Source: Oscillibacter sp. 1-3
GTDB lineage: Bacteria; Bacillota; Clostridia; Oscillospirales; Oscillospiraceae
DNA length: 64,000 nucleotides
Reading direction: 5' to 3'
Assembly: GCF_000403435.2 (NCBI RefSeq)
Contig: NZ_KE159710.1
Span: forward strand, 62,001 to 126,000
Under the pieces are notes generated by a model. The model was not told the origin of the DNA and did no database searches. It saw only the letters and a list, made by a program, of their open reading frames with translations. Every line of letters starts with the position of its first letter. Position 1 is the first letter of the stretch. A program made the position numbers and the translations under genes. Positions 1 through 7,740 of this stretch are shown in pieces.

Positions 1-34
1 ACCAGCAGCGTGACATTTGAATAGAGGTCTTTCC

Positions 35-65
35 AAGACGCGCCATATCCGGCGCGTCTTTTTTT
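35..65 (+). terminator. Intrinsic terminator of an upstream gene
   Basis: A 10-bp perfect stem (35-44 with 51-60, AAGACGCGCC / GGCGCGTCTT) has a 6-nt loop and is followed by a T run. It closes a gene lying mostly left of the window and isolates the gene that starts at 142. Confidence 0.85.
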
Positions 66-141
66 CACCCTCCGGCCTCGGTGGCATACACTGGATTGAA
101 AGAAATTTTCTTTCACCAGCTACTTATTAGGAGGTATTGCA

Positions 142-984
142 ATGCCCGAGAAAGTTATGCCCGGTCCCGTGGAGGATCTCGGCGGCATCCGGGAGGCAGT
201 TTGCATCCATACCAGGAAGATCTATGATTCCTGCCGAGATAAGGACTGCATTGAGGATCTGCGCTTCTACCCCAAGATGCAGTATGTGGATGTCATCAAC
301 CGCGCCCTGTCCGTCAAGGGCGGCTCCGCCAAGCTGCTCTATACCTATGTGGATGTGGAGCCCGTCAGCTTCAACCGGGGTTTCTACACCGTGGATATGC
401 GCTTTTTCTACTCCGTGACCCTGCAGGCCTACCTCAGCTGCCCCGCCCCTGTCACCGTGGAGGGCCTGTGCGTGTTTGACAAGCGGGTAATCCTGTTCGG
501 CAGTGAGGGGAACGCCAAGATCTTCTCCTCCCAGATGAGCACCGGCGGCCCCGACGCCCAGATGGTGAAGCGGGCCAATGCCCCCATCGCCGTGGTGGAG
601 GCGGTGGACCCCATCGTGCTGGACGCCCGTGTCATGGACTGCTGCGGCAAGCGGGACTGCGACTGCGACCTGTGCGAGGTGCCGTCCTTTGTCAACAACT
701 TCTTTGACTGCGAGCTCTCCAGCGGGGACGACTCCCGCCGGATCTACGTCACCCTGGGCCAGTTCTCCATTGTGCGCCTGGAGCGGGACTCCCAGCTGCT
801 GGTGCCCGTGTACGACTACTGCATGCCCGATAAGGAGTGCTCCTGCGGCAGCGACAAGGAGGACCCCTGCTGCATCTTCCGGAACATCTCCTTCCCGGTG
901 GGCGAGTTCTTCCCGCCCAACACCGTGCGGATGCCGGAGAATTACGAGGATACCAAGAGCTTTTGCAGCTGCTGCAACAACTGA
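142..984 (+). CDS. Conserved Cys-rich protein of unknown function
   Basis: 280 aa. The start is set by AGGAGG 8 nt upstream. I do not recognise a named family. The N-terminal half looks like a compact mixed alpha/beta domain. The C-terminal half is rich in cysteine: DCCGKRDCDCDLC around residues 172-184, then CSCGSDKEDPCC near 233-244, and CSCC just before the end. It has no signal peptide or membrane segment. The gene stands alone between two terminators. A mother-cell sigma-like -10 octamer (CATACACT, 85-92) lies upstream without a clear -35. Together with the Cys-rich tail this hints at a spore coat or metal-binding role, but that is inference only. Confidence 0.8.
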   Translation: MPEKVMPGPVEDLGGIREAVCIHTRKIYDSCRDKDCIEDLRFYPKMQYVDVINRALSVKGGSAKLLYTYVDVEPVSFNRGFYTVDMRFFYSVTLQAYLSCPAPVTVEGLCVFDKRVILFGSEGNAKIFSSQMSTGGPDAQMVKRANAPIAVVEAVDPIVLDARVMDCCGKRDCDCDLCEVPSFVNNFFDCELSSGDDSRRIYVTLGQFSIVRLERDSQLLVPVYDYCMPDKECSCGSDKEDPCCIFRNISFPVGEFFPPNTVRMPENYEDTKSFCSCCNN

Positions 985-991
985 GAAAACG

Positions 992-1023
992 AAGAGGCCG
1001 TCCGAAAGGGCGGCCTCTTTTCG
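992..1023. terminator. Bidirectional terminator
   Basis: Stem 992-1000 / 1011-1019 (AAGAGGCCG / CGGCCTCTT) extends through TCC/GGG to a GAAA loop, with TTTT after it on the plus strand. It serves both converging genes (ends at 984 and 1025). Confidence 0.8.
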
Positions 1024-1024
1024 T

Positions 1025-1444
1025 CTACATCTCCTGCTGATAGCGAATCATCAGGCACAGCTCCAGCAGGCTTTTCGCCACGAATACTGCCGCCGTAAGC
1101 AGCAGTATCCAGGACGGCGCACCCAGACCGAAGGACAACCACGATATGCCGACAACAGCCCACAGCAGCACATCACCGGATAATGCCTTTGCCCGGCAGC
1201 GAATAGCCAGATTCCGCTCGTCCTTCCGCTCGATCTCATTCCGTTTCCGCAGGGAGGGATCGGTATCCTCCATCCGCAGGGTGAGCAGCTGAGAAACGCT
1301 CATACCGATTAGCCCCGATGCGATGCCCATCAGCGCACCGATTCCGCGGGGTGAAATTCCTTTGTCCAAAAACAGATACACCGTTCCAATCAGACCAAGG
1401 CCGACGGCAATCAGTGCGATATACAGGTTTTTCTTCCATTTCAT
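1025..1444 (-). CDS. Small integral membrane protein paired with an HTH regulator
   Basis: 139 aa with about four predicted membrane segments (residues ~7-26, 32-52, 92-108, 110-128). A charged, Arg/Glu-rich cytoplasmic stretch (~58-85) separates the two hairpins. Its start overlaps the stop of the upstream HTH gene by 4 nt, so the two are translationally coupled. HTH plus multi-pass membrane protein pairs of this layout are common in Firmicutes. The membrane partner is usually annotated as a DUF (a DUF2178-like fold is possible). Its function is unknown and I do not infer one. Confidence 0.75.
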   Translation of the reverse strand: MKWKKNLYIALIAVGLGLIGTVYLFLDKGISPRGIGALMGIASGLIGMSVSQLLTLRMEDTDPSLRKRNEIERKDERNLAIRCRAKALSGDVLLWAVVGISWLSFGLGAPSWILLLTAAVFVAKSLLELCLMIRYQQEM

Positions 1445-1650
1445 AGCTGCTCCTCCTCATAGATGAATATCTCTTCAATGGACATCCCGAAGTACCGGGC
1501 GATCTTGAACGCCAGCAGAATAGAGGGGTTGTACCGCCCGTTTTCCAGAGAGCCGATGGTCTGGCGGGAGACCTCCAGCACGTCCGCCAGCTCCTCCTGA
1601 CGGAGCCCATGGGCTTTCCGCAGCTCCTCCAGCCGGTTTTTCACTGGCAT
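1441..1650 (-). CDS. XRE-family transcriptional regulator (short HTH)
   Basis: 69 aa, almost entirely one Cro/C1-type helix-turn-helix (LRQEELADVLEVSRQTIGSLENGRYNPS). This is the compact YozG/ImmR-like type, with an acidic tail. The reading frame is open for 17 more codons upstream. ATG 1650 is preferred because it follows a G-rich ribosome site and begins the conserved domain. It shares an operon with the membrane protein downstream. A SigA-type promoter and a 24-bp perfect palindrome lie immediately upstream, which suggests autoregulation. Confidence 0.85.
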   Translation of the reverse strand: MPVKNRLEELRKAHGLRQEELADVLEVSRQTIGSLENGRYNPSILLAFKIARYFGMSIEEIFIYEEEQL

Positions 1651-1658
1651 TACCCCCT

Positions 1659-1682
1659 TTATGGAAAGTTTGCTTTCCATAA
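1659..1682. promoter_or_regulatory. Probable operator: perfect 10-bp inverted repeat
   Basis: TTATGGAAAG and CTTTCCATAA surround a 4-nt TTTG centre. The palindrome sits between the -10 box (1686-1691) and the start codon (1650) of the HTH gene, where a repressor would block transcription. A third half-site (TGCTTTCC) recurs at 1718-1725, just upstream of the -35. Confidence 0.6.
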
Positions 1683-1685
1683 ACA

Positions 1686-1714
1686 ACAATAACACAAACA
1701 AGAAATGATGTCAA
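1686..1714 (-). promoter_or_regulatory. SigA-type promoter of the HTH/membrane-protein pair
   Basis: On the minus strand, TTGACA (1714-1709), a 17-nt spacer and TATTGT (1691-1686) lie about 40 nt before the start codon. Confidence 0.7.
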
Positions 1715-1765
1715 GTATGCTTTCCGTTTTGAGGTGATTTTTTTCAAAGGGCAGAAAGAAAGATG

Positions 1766-1794
1766 GCATACCAGGGGACAACCTCTCATAGAGT
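1766..1794 (+). promoter_or_regulatory. SigE-like promoter of the spoIIIA operon
   Basis: GCATACC (1766-1772), 14 nt, CATAGAGT (1787-1794) fits the SigE layout KMATATT-N14-CATACAHT. The same -10 octamer with the same spacing precedes spoIVA at the other end of the window. The spoIIIA operon is SigE-controlled in Bacillus subtilis; its use here is inferred. Confidence 0.55.
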
Positions 1795-1820
1795 GTAGCA
1801 ATCGGAAAGGGGGAAGTCCC

Positions 1821-2735
1821 TTGCAAAAGGATTTGAATATTCTGCGTTATGAGGACGCGGCGGTCTGTCTGCCCGTCCGTTTGCGAAAGGCGGCCCTGGC
1901 CCTGCCGGAGGATCGGAAGGCCCTGGCGGAGGAATTCCGCCTCCGGGCCGGACAACCCATGACGGTGCTTCTGCCCACGGGGGAGGTGTCCCTGCCGGTT
2001 CATGTGGAGCCGGAGGAGCTGGAGGGATTGTGTGATCTTGCTACGGAGTTCTCCCGCTACGCCGCAGTGGAGACGCTGCGGGAGGGGTATCTCTCCGTCC
2101 GGGGAGGCTTTCGGATCGGTTTGTGCGGCACGGCGGTGATGAAGGACGGTGTCAATACGAATCTGAAAAGCCTCTCCTCGGCGGCAGTCCGCATCGCCCG
2201 GGAAAAGCCTGGGATCGCCGACGGTGTGGCCCCAGGGCTGTTTCGGGACGGAGATTTTGCCAGCACGTTGATTCTCTCCCCGCCGGGAGGTGGCAAGACC
2301 ACCCTTCTGCGGGATCTGGTGCGGCGGCTGTCGGAGGGCGTAGGGGAGTATGGTCCCCGGCGGGTGTCCCTGATCGACGAGCGGGGGGAGGTGGCGGTGA
2401 TGTACCGGGGAGAGCCCCAGATGAACGTGGGCCCCCATACCGACGTGCTGGACGCCTGCCCCAAGGCCCTGGGAATCCCCATTGTTCTGCGGGCCATGAA
2501 CCCTCAGATTATCGCCGTGGACGAGATCACGGTGCGGGAGGACCTGAATGCTGTCTCCATGGCCGCCGGATGCGGCGTGCGGCTGCTGGCCACCATCCAT
2601 GCCTCAGGGGTGGAGGAGCTGCGGCAGAAGCCCCTCTATGCCCAGCTTCTGGCAGACAGGGTGTTTCGTCTGGCGGTGCGGGTGATACCTACAGAGGCGG
2701 GGCGGTTTTATCAGGTGGAGGAACTGCCATGCTGA
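1821..2735 (+). CDS. spoIIIAA: Stage III sporulation protein AA, ATPase
   Basis: 304 aa with a secretion-type AAA/RecA-like ATPase fold. Walker A reads PPGGGKTT near residue 155 and a Walker B-like IIAVDEI lies near 230. It is thought to power or assemble the SpoIIIA-SpoIIQ channel between mother cell and forespore. The frame is open back to 1734, but TTG 1821 has an AAAGGGGG site 8 nt upstream and gives the family-typical length, so I chose it. It is first of eight consecutive spoIIIA genes, and its stop overlaps the start of spoIIIAB. Confidence 0.95.
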   Translation: MQKDLNILRYEDAAVCLPVRLRKAALALPEDRKALAEEFRLRAGQPMTVLLPTGEVSLPVHVEPEELEGLCDLATEFSRYAAVETLREGYLSVRGGFRIGLCGTAVMKDGVNTNLKSLSSAAVRIAREKPGIADGVAPGLFRDGDFASTLILSPPGGGKTTLLRDLVRRLSEGVGEYGPRRVSLIDERGEVAVMYRGEPQMNVGPHTDVLDACPKALGIPIVLRAMNPQIIAVDEITVREDLNAVSMAAGCGVRLLATIHASGVEELRQKPLYAQLLADRVFRLAVRVIPTEAGRFYQVEELPC

Positions 2736-3226
2736 AACTCTTTGGGAGCGCCTGTATTTTGGGCGGCGGGATACTGGCCCGGTACTTCCAGGTGGCGGAG
2801 CGCCGCCGGGAGATGGACACGCTGTCCGATCTGCTGTGGGCCCTGCGGCGGATGGCGGAGGAGATCCGCATGGCCCGGACGCCTCTGCCGCTCCTGCTGG
2901 ACCGGCTGTCCAAGGGCTGCGGGCGGGAGGCGGGGGCGTTTTTTCAGGAGGTATCCACCGCCGCTCGGCGGGGAGAGGACCTGGGAGTGGCCTGGCGGCA
3001 GGCGGCGGCGGCCCTGCCGCTGTCCGCCGTATCCTCCGCCGCGCTGGCGGGGATGGGGAATGACTTACACGGCGATGAGGAGAATATCTGCAAAGCAATT
3101 TCCCTTGTCATTTATTCCATGGCACAGGACATGGAGGAACGGACCCGCCGCCAGCCGGAGGAGAGCAAACAGGCCGCAGCGCTGTGGTTTTCCGGCGCGG
3201 CTCTGCTGGTGATTTTACTGATTTGA
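2729..3226 (+). CDS. spoIIIAB: Stage III sporulation protein AB
   Basis: 165 aa. It has an N-terminal membrane segment (residues ~4-20), a helical soluble domain resembling GspF-type secretion platform proteins, and a C-terminal hydrophobic helix. It starts inside the last codons of spoIIIAA (7-nt overlap). The family is a mother-cell membrane component of the SpoIIIA complex. The order directly after the ATPase and before the small membrane proteins AC and AD is the conserved one. Confidence 0.93.
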   Translation: MLKLFGSACILGGGILARYFQVAERRREMDTLSDLLWALRRMAEEIRMARTPLPLLLDRLSKGCGREAGAFFQEVSTAARRGEDLGVAWRQAAAALPLSAVSSAALAGMGNDLHGDEENICKAISLVIYSMAQDMEERTRRQPEESKQAAALWFSGAALLVILLI

Positions 3227-3238
3227 GGATTGCACGAT

Positions 3239-3433
3239 ATGGATGTGGATTTGATTTTTAAGATCGCGGCCATTGGAATTCTGGTGGCGGTGCTGAACCA
3301 GCTGCTGGTGCGCTCCGGCCGGGAGGAACAGGCGATGATGACCACCCTGGCAGGGCTGGTGGTGGTGCTAATGATTATGGTGCAGGAGATCAGCGACCTG
3401 TTCGATCTGATCAAGACGCTGTTTAACTTTTGA
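3239..3433 (+). CDS. spoIIIAC: Stage III sporulation protein AC
   Basis: 64 aa with two hydrophobic helices and a short polar loop, the usual size and shape of SpoIIIAC. ATG 3239 has GAGG about 10 nt upstream. A TTG at 3230 is too close to that site. It probably forms part of the membrane core of the sporulation channel. It lies 12 nt after spoIIIAB. Confidence 0.92.
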   Translation: MDVDLIFKIAAIGILVAVLNQLLVRSGREEQAMMTTLAGLVVVLMIMVQEISDLFDLIKTLFNF

Positions 3434-3435
3434 GT

Positions 3436-3825
3436 ATGGAGCAGGTCTTTCAGGTGACTGGCCTTTGTGTGGTGGGGGCTCTGCTGGCGCTGGTGCTGAA
3501 AAAGGGGAGCCCAGAGCTGGCGCTGCTGCTGGCTCTGGCCGCCGTGGCGGCGGTACTGCTGTTTTTGGCGGAGGCCCTGGGGGAGCTGCTGGACTTTCTC
3601 CGGGAGGTCGGAGCGGCCAGCGGTCTCTCGGAGGACCTTTTCATCCCCCTGTACAAGACGGCGGGCATTGCCTTGGTGGTGAAGGCCGGCGGCAGTCTCT
3701 GCCGGGACGCGGGGGAGTCAGCCTTGGCCTCGGCGGTGGAGACGGCGGGGACGGTGTGCGCCCTGCTGGTGTCCCTGCCGCTTCTGCGGGCGGTGCTGGC
3801 GCTGCTGTTGGAGCTGACGCGATGA
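3436..3825 (+). CDS. spoIIIAD: Stage III sporulation protein AD
   Basis: 129 aa with about four hydrophobic helices and acidic loops, matching the SpoIIIAD/SpoIIIAC-like membrane family. Neither start candidate (TTG 3430, which overlaps the previous stop, or ATG 3436) has a strong ribosome site, which suggests translational coupling to spoIIIAC. The stop overlaps the spoIIIAE start (ATGA, 3822-3825). Confidence 0.92.
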   Translation: MEQVFQVTGLCVVGALLALVLKKGSPELALLLALAAVAAVLLFLAEALGELLDFLREVGAASGLSEDLFIPLYKTAGIALVVKAGGSLCRDAGESALASAVETAGTVCALLVSLPLLRAVLALLLELTR

Positions 3826-4901
3826 AACGACTGATTTTTTTGATCTTGGCCCTGGCGGCGCTGACCATTTCCGCCCGGGCGGCAGAACTCCCTCGGGACC
3901 TGACGGAGGCCCTGCCGGAGACGGCGGGAGATCTGCTGGAGCAGGTGGACGCCTCCGGACCGAAGGGACTCTCCTCCGGAATCAGCGCCATTTTGGAGTG
4001 GATGGGCCGGGAGGCGGGCGGGATTATCCGCCAGCGGATTCGAGGGGCGGCGCTGGTGCTGCTGGCGGTGGTTCTGTGCGGCGCTGTGGACGGTTTCTAC
4101 CAGGGGGTGGACGGCGGAAAGGTGACGGTGTTTCTCCCCATGGCCGGGGCGCTGTCTGTGACGCTGCTGACGGCGGGGAGCCTGGACTCCCTGATGGGTC
4201 TGGGTGCCAAGACCATTGAGGAGCTGTCCACCTTTTCCAAGGTGCTGCTGCCTACGCTGGCGGCGGCCACGGCGGCCTCCGGGGCAGTGACCTCCGCAAC
4301 GGTGCAGCAGGTGAGCACCGTTTTCCTGGCGGATGTGCTCATCAGCCTCATCGACCGGCTGCTGATGCCGCTGGTCTACTTATACGCCGGCGCGCTGGCT
4401 GCCTCCGCCATGCTGCCGGAGAACCGTCTGGGCGCTCTGGCGGAGGCTTTGAAAAAGGTTATTACCTGGCTCCTGACCACGGTGCTGCTGGCCTTTACGG
4501 TGTATCTCTCCGTGGTGCGGGTGGTCTCCGGGTCGGCGGACGCCGCCGCGCTGAAGGTGGCCAAGGCCGCCATCAGCGGTGTAATCCCGGTGGTGGGAAG
4601 CATCCTCTCTGAGGCGTCGGAGACCGTGCTGGCAGGTGCGGGGATGCTGAAAAACACCATCGGCGTCTTCGGGATGCTTGGAATCCTGGCGGCCTGTGCC
4701 CACCCCTTTTTGCAGCTGGGCGTTCAGTACCTGCTGTACAAGCTCACGGCCTTCCTGGCGGCCACGGTGGGCGCGCCCAGTCTCTGCAAGCTCATTGACG
4801 GCCTGGGAGGGGCCTTCGGGCTGGTGCTGGGCATGACGGGCAGCTGCGCCTTTTTGCTTCTGATCTCGGTGCTGTCCTCCGTGGCGGCGGTGACGCCATG
4901 A
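3822..4901 (+). CDS. spoIIIAE: Stage III sporulation protein AE
   Basis: 359 aa. It has an N-terminal signal-like helix (residues ~2-20), then a short extracytoplasmic part, then at least seven hydrophobic helices rich in Gly, Ala and Leu. This is the polytopic SpoIIIAE family, the main multi-pass subunit of the SpoIIIA channel. The ATGA overlap with spoIIIAD supports the start. The ATGA at its own end is shared with spoIIIAF. Confidence 0.94.
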   Translation: MKRLIFLILALAALTISARAAELPRDLTEALPETAGDLLEQVDASGPKGLSSGISAILEWMGREAGGIIRQRIRGAALVLLAVVLCGAVDGFYQGVDGGKVTVFLPMAGALSVTLLTAGSLDSLMGLGAKTIEELSTFSKVLLPTLAAATAASGAVTSATVQQVSTVFLADVLISLIDRLLMPLVYLYAGALAASAMLPENRLGALAEALKKVITWLLTTVLLAFTVYLSVVRVVSGSADAAALKVAKAAISGVIPVVGSILSEASETVLAGAGMLKNTIGVFGMLGILAACAHPFLQLGVQYLLYKLTAFLAATVGAPSLCKLIDGLGGAFGLVLGMTGSCAFLLLISVLSSVAAVTP

Positions 4902-5377
4902 TCGCCGCAGTGCGGGAGTGGCTGACGTCGGTAGTGGCGGTAACGCTGCTGCTGACGGTGGCCCAGACCCTGATCCCGGAGGGGAACATCCGAAAAATCG
5001 CCGCCTTCACCGGTGGACTGGCCCTGCTGGCGGCCCTGCTCCAGCCGGTTCTGCGGACAGATCTGAGCCGCCTGGAGTTGGACCTGGACACTTACAGCAA
5101 GGCAGTGGAGGAGCGGCAGGCGGAACTGGAACAGGCCAGGGAGGAGGAGCTGGCTTCGGTCATAGCTTCGCGGACGGAAGCATATATATTGGACAAAGCC
5201 GCCCAGCTTGGACTTTCCGTCACGGTCCGGGTGGAGACGGAGACCGGGGCGGAGGGCGTGCCCCTCCCCTCGGCGGCGGAGGTGGAGGGCCCCCGGTCGG
5301 AGGAGCTGGCGGCCTATATGGAGCGGGAGCTGGGCATCCCGCGGGAGAGGCAGGTTTGGCATGAAAATGAAAGCTGA
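4898..5377 (+). CDS. spoIIIAF: Stage III sporulation protein AF
   Basis: 159 aa. Two N-terminal membrane helices (residues ~8-25 and 34-52) are followed by a coiled-coil stretch (~58-95, rich in Glu, Gln and Arg). A small C-terminal ring-building-motif-like domain ends the protein. SpoIIIAF is thought to form one of the stacked rings in the intermembrane space. It overlaps spoIIIAE by 4 nt and spoIIIAG by 17 nt. Confidence 0.92.
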   Translation: MIAAVREWLTSVVAVTLLLTVAQTLIPEGNIRKIAAFTGGLALLAALLQPVLRTDLSRLELDLDTYSKAVEERQAELEQAREEELASVIASRTEAYILDKAAQLGLSVTVRVETETGAEGVPLPSAAEVEGPRSEELAAYMERELGIPRERQVWHENES

Positions 5378-5873
5378 AGGAGTGCGAAAGATATGGGACA
5401 GGTACAAATACGCGGCCCTGGTGGCGCTGATCGGCGCAGGGCTGCTGCTGTGGCCGAGTGGGGGGAGCGGCCCTGGCGGCGGTCTCTCCGTCGGACAGGA
5501 GAAGGGGGATCATCCGGAACTCCAGGCACAGCTGGAGGACATTCTGAGCACCGTCAGCGGCGTGGGACAGGTGCGGGTGCTGCTGACGGTGGACTCCGAC
5601 GGGGAGCGGCAGCTGGCCCAGGACACGGAGCTGGAGTACAGCGGTCCCACATCCTCGCCGGAGGACTACTCCAGGCGCTCCGAGACCGTGCTGGTCAAAG
5701 GGGGAAGCGGTGCGGAGACGGTGACGGTCCGGCAGACGTATCCCACGTACCGGGGAGCCCTGGTGGTGTGCCAGGGGGGAGACCGGGCGGAGGTGCGCCT
5801 GGCAGTGACGGAGGCCGTGGCGGCATTGACCGGCCTCACCACAGACCGCGTCACAGTGGCAAAATGGCAGTAA
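5361..5873 (+). CDS. spoIIIAG: Stage III sporulation protein AG
   Basis: 170 aa. It has a short cytoplasmic N-terminus, one membrane helix (residues ~17-33), a Gly/Ser-rich linker and a ring-building-motif domain. The known homologue assembles the wide 30-subunit ring of the mother cell to forespore channel. ATG 5361 lies inside spoIIIAF; ATG 5367 is an alternative start. Confidence 0.93.
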   Translation: MKMKAEGVRKIWDRYKYAALVALIGAGLLLWPSGGSGPGGGLSVGQEKGDHPELQAQLEDILSTVSGVGQVRVLLTVDSDGERQLAQDTELEYSGPTSSPEDYSRRSETVLVKGGSGAETVTVRQTYPTYRGALVVCQGGDRAEVRLAVTEAVAALTGLTTDRVTVAKWQ

Positions 5874-5896
5874 TTATTTGGAGGAGGAAACGACCC

Positions 5897-6472
5897 ATGA
5901 GTGCGAGACTGAAACGAAACGCGGTGGTAGTGACCATGGCGGTGCTGGTGTGCGCCGCGGCGGCGCTGAACTGGAAGTATGCCGGCCAGGAGGTCCAGGA
6001 GGGCGTACAGGATGCCGGGACGAAGATCCTTGGGGAGGCGACGCTGGTCTCCGGCACAGAGGACGGCGAGGACACCCCTGCCGCCGCGCCGGAGGACGAG
6101 TCCGGCGTCTACACCGGTTCGGACTACTTCGCCTCCGCCCGGCTGACCCGCCAGCAGGCCCGGGACAGCGCCATCTCTCTTTTGCAGGAGGCGGCGGCCC
6201 AGGAGAACGCCGACGCCGCCGTGGCCAACGAAGCCTCGGAGAGCATCCAGGTCCTGGCCTCCTTCACGCTGAAGGAAGCGCAGATTGAAAATCTTGTCAC
6301 TGCCAAAGGATACGCCGACTGTGTGGCCTTCATGGGGGAGGACAGCATCAGCGTGGTGGTATCCACCGCCTCCGGGGAGCTGACCGGGGAGGACGTGGCC
6401 AAGATCACGGACATCGCCATGACGGAGACCGGCTACGGCGCCGGCGGAATCAAGATCATGGCCGCAAATTAG
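5897..6472 (+). CDS. spoIIIAH: Stage III sporulation protein AH
   Basis: 191 aa. It has an N-terminal membrane helix (residues ~8-26), an acidic low-complexity linker and a C-terminal YscJ/FliF-like domain. The homologue binds forespore SpoIIQ across the intermembrane space, sealing the channel. GAGGAGG about 10 nt upstream defines the ATG at 5897. It is the last gene of the spoIIIA operon. No strong terminator follows it, but a SigA-type promoter for the next gene begins at 6476. Confidence 0.94.
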   Translation: MSARLKRNAVVVTMAVLVCAAAALNWKYAGQEVQEGVQDAGTKILGEATLVSGTEDGEDTPAAAPEDESGVYTGSDYFASARLTRQQARDSAISLLQEAAAQENADAAVANEASESIQVLASFTLKEAQIENLVTAKGYADCVAFMGEDSISVVVSTASGELTGEDVAKITDIAMTETGYGAGGIKIMAAN

Positions 6473-6475
6473 AGG

Positions 6476-6504
6476 TTGTATTTTCCTGCTGGATGTGGTA
6501 CAAT
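6476..6504 (+). promoter_or_regulatory. SigA-type promoter for asp23-nusB
   Basis: TTGTAT (6476-6481), a 17-nt spacer and TACAAT (6499-6504) lie 62 nt before the Asp23 start. This separates vegetative expression of asp23-nusB from the sporulation operon upstream. Confidence 0.7.
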
Positions 6505-6566
6505 AACAACTCGGAAATGTCGCTATTCTTTACACAATGATATTACGAGTTAAGGAGAGTCAAGCC

Positions 6567-6944
6567 ATGGGCGAGAGCAGAGAATACATGACGCTGCCGG
6601 AGGAAAACGGGAGCATCAACATCTCGGAGGAGGTCATCGCCTCCATTGCCGTGGGCGCCGTGCGGGAGGTGGAGGGCGTGTCCGGCATGATGACCGCCAT
6701 GGGCAACAGTGTCACCGACCTGATGAACAACCGTAAAAACGCCCAGAAGAGCGCCAAGGGCGTGAAGATTGACGCCACCGGCGCGGCGTTGACGCTGGAC
6801 CTGTACCTGACAGTGGAATACGGCCACCCCATCCCCGAGGTGGCGGAAAACGCCCAGAGGGCGGTGATGTCCTCTGTGGAGGCCATGACCGGCTGCGCCG
6901 TGGAAAAGGTCAACATCCACGTGGGCGGCGTGACGCTGAACTAG
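6567..6944 (+). CDS. Asp23/Gls24 family envelope stress protein
   Basis: 125 aa covering one complete Asp23 (DUF322) domain: ISEEVIASIAVGAVREVEGV at the start and AVEKVNIHVGGV at the end. These are soluble proteins attached to the inner face of the membrane through partner proteins. The copy preceding nusB (B. subtilis YqhY) has been linked to control of acetyl-CoA carboxylase. AAGGAG upstream favours ATG 6567 over the in-frame ATG at 6537. It lies 23 nt before nusB, the conserved arrangement. Confidence 0.92.
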   Translation: MGESREYMTLPEENGSINISEEVIASIAVGAVREVEGVSGMMTAMGNSVTDLMNNRKNAQKSAKGVKIDATGAALTLDLYLTVEYGHPIPEVAENAQRAVMSSVEAMTGCAVEKVNIHVGGVTLN

Positions 6945-6967
6945 AGAAAGACAGAGGAACAAAGAGT

Positions 6968-7417
6968 ATGGTACGGAACACCGCGCGGGAGATCGCCATC
7001 CACCTCTCCTATGAGCTGAGCTTCACCGACAAGACCGTGGACGCGCTGCTGGACGAGCGGCTGACGGCGGAGGCCTTCGCAGCGCTGGCAGGGGAGGACG
7101 CCCTCTACGCCGAGGCCCCGGGCCCCAAGCAGGGGGAGTATATCCGCCGCCTTGTGAAGGGTGTGGACGAACACGGGGCGGAGCTGGATGGCTATATTGG
7201 AAAATATGCCAAGGGCTGGAAGTTTGCCCGCATCCCGCTGGTGGCCTCCGCCGTCATGCGGGTGGCCATGTATGAGATCTTGTACATGCAGGACATCCCC
7301 AACGGCGTTGCCATCAACGAGGCGGTGGAGATTGCCAAGAAGTATGAGACGCCGGAGACGGTGAAGTTCATCAACGGCATTCTGGGCAGCTTTGTCCGGC
7401 AGGAGATCGCGGAATAA
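6968..7417 (+). CDS. nusB: Transcription antitermination protein NusB
   Basis: 149 aa, all-helical NusB fold. The conserved C-terminal block IPNGVAINEAVEIAKKY followed by FINGILG is clear. NusB binds boxA in ribosomal RNA leaders with NusE (S10) and supports antitermination. It is slightly longer than usual because of an acidic insert around residues 35-60. It is co-transcribed with the Asp23 gene and ends before a large hairpin. Confidence 0.95.
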   Translation: MVRNTAREIAIHLSYELSFTDKTVDALLDERLTAEAFAALAGEDALYAEAPGPKQGEYIRRLVKGVDEHGAELDGYIGKYAKGWKFARIPLVASAVMRVAMYEILYMQDIPNGVAINEAVEIAKKYETPETVKFINGILGSFVRQEIAE

Positions 7418-7426
7418 ATAAAAATA

Positions 7427-7468
7427 AGGCAGAGCGGGCATGGAGCGCGTCCATGTCCGGCTCTGCCT
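7427..7468. terminator. Bidirectional terminator between nusB and a minus-strand gene
   Basis: Outer arms AGGCAGAGC and GCTCTGCCT close a long stem with inner GGCATGG / CCATG pairing. The T-rich tail is on the minus strand (TTATTTTTATT), so it works best for the gene ending at 7489. Confidence 0.7.
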
Positions 7469-7488
7469 GTTTCCGTATGGGCAAAGCG

Positions 7489-7704
7489 TTACCGCGCGGC
7501 GGCGGACAGGCCCGCCCCGGTGCGGAGGCCCAGCAGGAAGGCGTGGATGGCCGTGAACTCCTCGCATTTTTGCAGGTCGGGGAGGAGCCCTTCGGGCAGG
7601 CTGTCTATGACATTTTGAAAGTGATCGATATATTCCCCCTCATGGATTTCATACAGTTGCGGGTGAATATAGTTGGCGTAGAGCCAGGGCATGAAGTCGG
7701 ACAT
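7489..7704 (-). CDS. Small helical protein of unknown function
   Basis: 71 aa, acidic and mostly helical, with no membrane segment. I see no catalytic motif. It resembles small proteins of Oscillospiraceae encoded beside XRE regulators (DUF6809-like), but this is not certain. ATG 7704 is preferred over 7734 because AAGAAGGTG precedes it. It is divergent from the XRE gene at 7799, with a repeated palindromic operator in the shared intergenic DNA. Confidence 0.65.
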   Translation of the reverse strand: MSDFMPWLYANYIHPQLYEIHEGEYIDHFQNVIDSLPEGLLPDLQKCEEFTAIHAFLLGLRTGAGLSAAAR

Positions 7705-7740
7705 TGTTATCACCTTCTTTAATAAATTCAGCATATATGT

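Noticed and set aside
1-24. Possible C-terminal codons of an upstream gene ending TAG at 22-24
   Set aside because: Only eight codons are visible and two other frames also stop nearby. The terminator at 35-65 shows a gene ends here, but its frame cannot be identified.
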